A stretch of DNA of 5,148 bases from an uncultured Nitrosotalea sp. (GTDB taxonomy: Archaea; Thermoproteota; Nitrososphaeria; Nitrososphaerales; Nitrosopumilaceae), in NCBI GenBank assembly GCA_946478655.1, contig CAMLDG010000048.1, positions 1 through 5,148 on the forward strand, read 5' to 3'. The translations under genes and the position numbers were made by a program. This document shows, one piece after another, positions 4,911-5,148 of this stretch (positions are counted from its first letter, which is position 1; each line of letters starts with the position of its first letter). Under the pieces are notes generated by a model. The model was not told the DNA's origin, searched no databases, and saw only the letters and a program-made list of their open reading frames with translations.

Positions 4911-5148
4911 CCGGCGTGGTCGAGGATTATCGGCCGGAGGTGGTCTCCTTCCATTTCGGCCTGCCCGCGCCCGACCTGCTCGAACGGGTGAAACGGACAG
5001 GAGCCACGGTCCTCTCCGCCGCGACCACGGTGGCAGAGGCGCGCTGGCTCGCCGAACGCGGTGTCGATGCGGTGATCGCGATGGCCGCCAGCTTCCTGAC
5101 CGACCGGATGTCGGAGCAGATCGGCACCTTCGCGTTGCTGCCGCAGAT
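4904..5148 (+). CDS. Nitronate monooxygenase-like flavoprotein, internal fragment
   Basis: The plus frame reads without stops for 81 codons to the window end. It contains RPEVVSFHFGLP, then VKRTGATVLSAATTVAEARW, ERGVDAVIA and QIGTFALLPQ. This is the central part of FMN-dependent nitronate monooxygenases (2-nitropropane dioxygenase family), which oxidise alkyl nitronates to carbonyl compounds and nitrite. The 5' end is lost at the junction and the 3' end at the window edge. The family normally has a Q-G-x-E-A-G-G-H-R-G loop directly after VDAVIA, carrying the His thought to act in catalysis. Here VIA is followed by MAASFLTD, about seven residues shorter and in frame, so that loop is missing. 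Codon use is strongly G/C at third positions, as in a high-GC bacterium such as a proteobacterium, and foreign to the rest of the window. Family call is good, functionality doubtful. Confidence 0.75.
   Translation, partial: MSAGVVEDYRPEVVSFHFGLPAPDLLERVKRTGATVLSAATTVAEARWLAERGVDAVIAMAASFLTDRMSEQIGTFALLPQ

Noticed and set aside
4927..5127. Minus-strand 66-codon frame in the GC-rich end
   Set aside because: It is antisense to the nitronate monooxygenase frame; long open frames on both strands are expected in high-GC coding DNA, and its protein looks like Ala/Arg/Ser-rich shadow sequence.
4548..5148. Treating the HExxH gene and the flavoenzyme as one divergent gene cluster or defence locus
   Set aside because: Composition changes sharply between them and both are cut at the same point, so their adjacency is probably artificial.

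Overview
Most of the window (about 1-4900) is A+T-rich archaeal DNA that looks like a Nitrososphaerota (Thaumarchaeota) genome, probably marine and Nitrosopumilus-like. The grounds are an archaeal tRNA-Trp with two bulge-helix-bulge-type introns, a long-form PdxS joined to PdxT, an aconitase of the mitochondrial type, TATA-like boxes close to start codons (short or absent leaders), TTG starts, and small proteins with no recognisable family. The species cannot be fixed from the sequence. The last ~245 bases (about 4905-5148) are very G+C-rich, use bacterial-style codons and encode part of an unrelated flavoenzyme, so the window is most likely a chimera (amplification or assembly join) with its break near 4892-4910.

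Layout. (1) 1-1080, minus strand: N-terminal 360 codons of aconitase, cut by the window edge just before the expected first iron-sulfur cysteine. (2) 1148-2730, minus: pdxS-pdxT, overlapping by 4 nt, encoding the two subunits of PLP synthase. (3) 2756-3289, minus: a membrane-anchored protein of unknown function, 25 nt upstream of pdxS. (4) 3465-3621, plus: tRNA-Trp(CCA) in three exons, with introns at 28/29 and 37/38. (5) 3735-4367, plus: an unrecognised 210-aa protein. (6) 4364-4480, minus: a 38-aa putative zinc-ribbon protein, convergent with and overlapping the previous gene. (7) 4548-~4904, minus: the C-terminal part of an unrecognised protein with an HELAH (HExxH) motif, cut at the junction. 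(8) ~4904-5148, plus: an internal fragment of a nitronate monooxygenase-like protein of foreign, high-GC origin, apparently lacking its conserved Gly-Gly-His loop.

Functionally the identifiable genes are housekeeping: the TCA-cycle aconitase reaction, vitamin B6 biosynthesis, and decoding of UGG. PdxS and PdxT work as one complex and are translationally coupled. I see no defence system, CRISPR array, mobile element or secretion locus. The points that merit a second look are the doubly interrupted tRNA-Trp, the tiny zinc-binding protein, a perfect 18-nt palindrome between convergent genes, and the chimeric right end.
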